A DNA stretch of 64,000 bases, taken from positions 225,605-289,604 of the forward strand of contig JADCLI010000001.1 of NCBI GenBank assembly GCA_016803235.1, in the 5' to 3' direction. This document shows positions 63,863 through 64,000 of the stretch, piece after piece. Each line of letters begins with the position of its first letter. Position 1 is the stretch's first letter. The notes below the pieces were generated by a model. That model was not told the DNA's origin. It saw only the letters and a program-made list of their open reading frames with translations, and did not search any database. The translations under genes and the position numbers were made by a program. Source of the stretch: Pimelobacter simplex. GTDB lineage: Bacteria > Actinomycetota > Actinomycetes > Propionibacteriales > Nocardioidaceae.

Positions 63863-63923
63863 GCCCTTTGGGCAGAAACACCATGTACCAGGCCGGAATT
63901 GTTGCGGTTTGGGACCAAACCGC
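63863..63923. repeat. Paired palindrome, copy D (upstream of mpa)
   Basis: The right half GCGGTTTGGGACCAAACCGC (63904-63923) is exact and extended to 12-bp arms by GTT/AAC. The left half (63863-63882) is degenerate (about 13 of 20). The spacer is again 21 bases. It lies between mpa and the gene truncated at the window end. Confidence 0.75.
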
Positions 63924-63936
63924 AACCTCCGCCGGC

Positions 63937-64000
63937 TCAGTCGTCGGCCGGGGTCTCGGGCACGCCGGGCGGCCGGGGGCCGGTGTAGTCGGGGCCGTAC
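63937..64000 (-). CDS. C-terminal end of an upstream gene (cut by window edge)
   Basis: The last 20 codons before a TGA stop read YGPDYTGPRPPGVPETPADD, a proline-rich tail. In many actinobacteria the gene before mpa on this strand is the tRNA (adenine-58-N1)-methyltransferase TrmI, which often has such a tail, so trmI is a guess from gene order. Nothing else can be shown from 64 bases. Confidence 0.35.
   Translation of the reverse strand, partial: YGPDYTGPRPPGVPETPADD

Noticed and set aside
51361-63923. CRISPR array interpretation of the palindromes
   Set aside because: Only four dispersed pairs separated by kilobases of genes, with a constant 21-base spacer that is partly conserved; no cas genes.

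Overview
The window is chromosomal DNA of a very GC-rich actinobacterium. It carries a complete Pup-proteasome locus (mpa, dop, pup, prcB, prcA, pafA, pafB, pafC), rbpA, helY, tatA/tatC, mycothiol-type DinB proteins, a HelR-type RNA polymerase helicase and many leaderless or GTG/TTG starts. Together with the intergenic inverted repeat at 27112-27170, this points to Nocardioides or another member of the Nocardioidaceae; the genus is inferred from gene content and style only.

1-9035: small metabolic and regulatory genes (AraC fragment, monooxygenase-like protein, TauE/SafE transporter, HD phosphohydrolase, DinB, VOC), a lower-GC patch with a methyltransferase (about 3058-4400), a Tat-exported PhoX-like protein, a protein made of two tandem repeats, a frameshifted acetyltransferase, and an ECF sigma factor with a probable anti-sigma partner. 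9042-25464: a secreted subtilase, helR with an upstream rifamycin-associated-element-like inverted repeat, a DUF1214/SDR/sulfotransferase operon, a five-gene TetR/SDR/AraC/VOC/PPOX operon, a divergent hydrolase/membrane protein/FAD oxidase operon, and a DinB/alcohol dehydrogenase pair. 25504-34555: an XRE-MurA fusion gene with a palindrome in its promoter, GDPD, a UMF1 transporter, rbpA behind a SigR-type promoter, fxsA, ppm and lnt (separate genes), and an Lrp regulator sharing one palindromic promoter region with a 5'-3' exonuclease.

34581-45474: a combined urea-uptake and urease operon, urtABCDE-ureABC-ureFGD, with no ureE. It ends against a convergent UrtA-like protein that lacks a signal peptide, which is divergent from a MarR regulator. 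Imported urea would be hydrolysed by the urease encoded immediately downstream.

45484-64000: helY, a diacylglycerol kinase, tatC, tatA, pafC, pafB, a double-FKBP lipoprotein, pafA, then a Rieske-type FAD oxidoreductase and a Vsr/DUF559-like protein interrupting the locus, then prcA, prcB, pup, dop, a DUF1206 membrane protein, a 24-residue peptide and mpa. Pup is ligated to lysines by PafA, removed by Dop, and recognised by Mpa, which feeds the PrcA/PrcB 20S core.

The most unusual structural signal is a paired palindrome, about 61 bp long (two 20-bp palindromes 21 nt apart), found four times and only within the proteasome half of the window (51361, 56289, 57375 and 63863). Two copies bracket the Vsr/DUF559-like gene.
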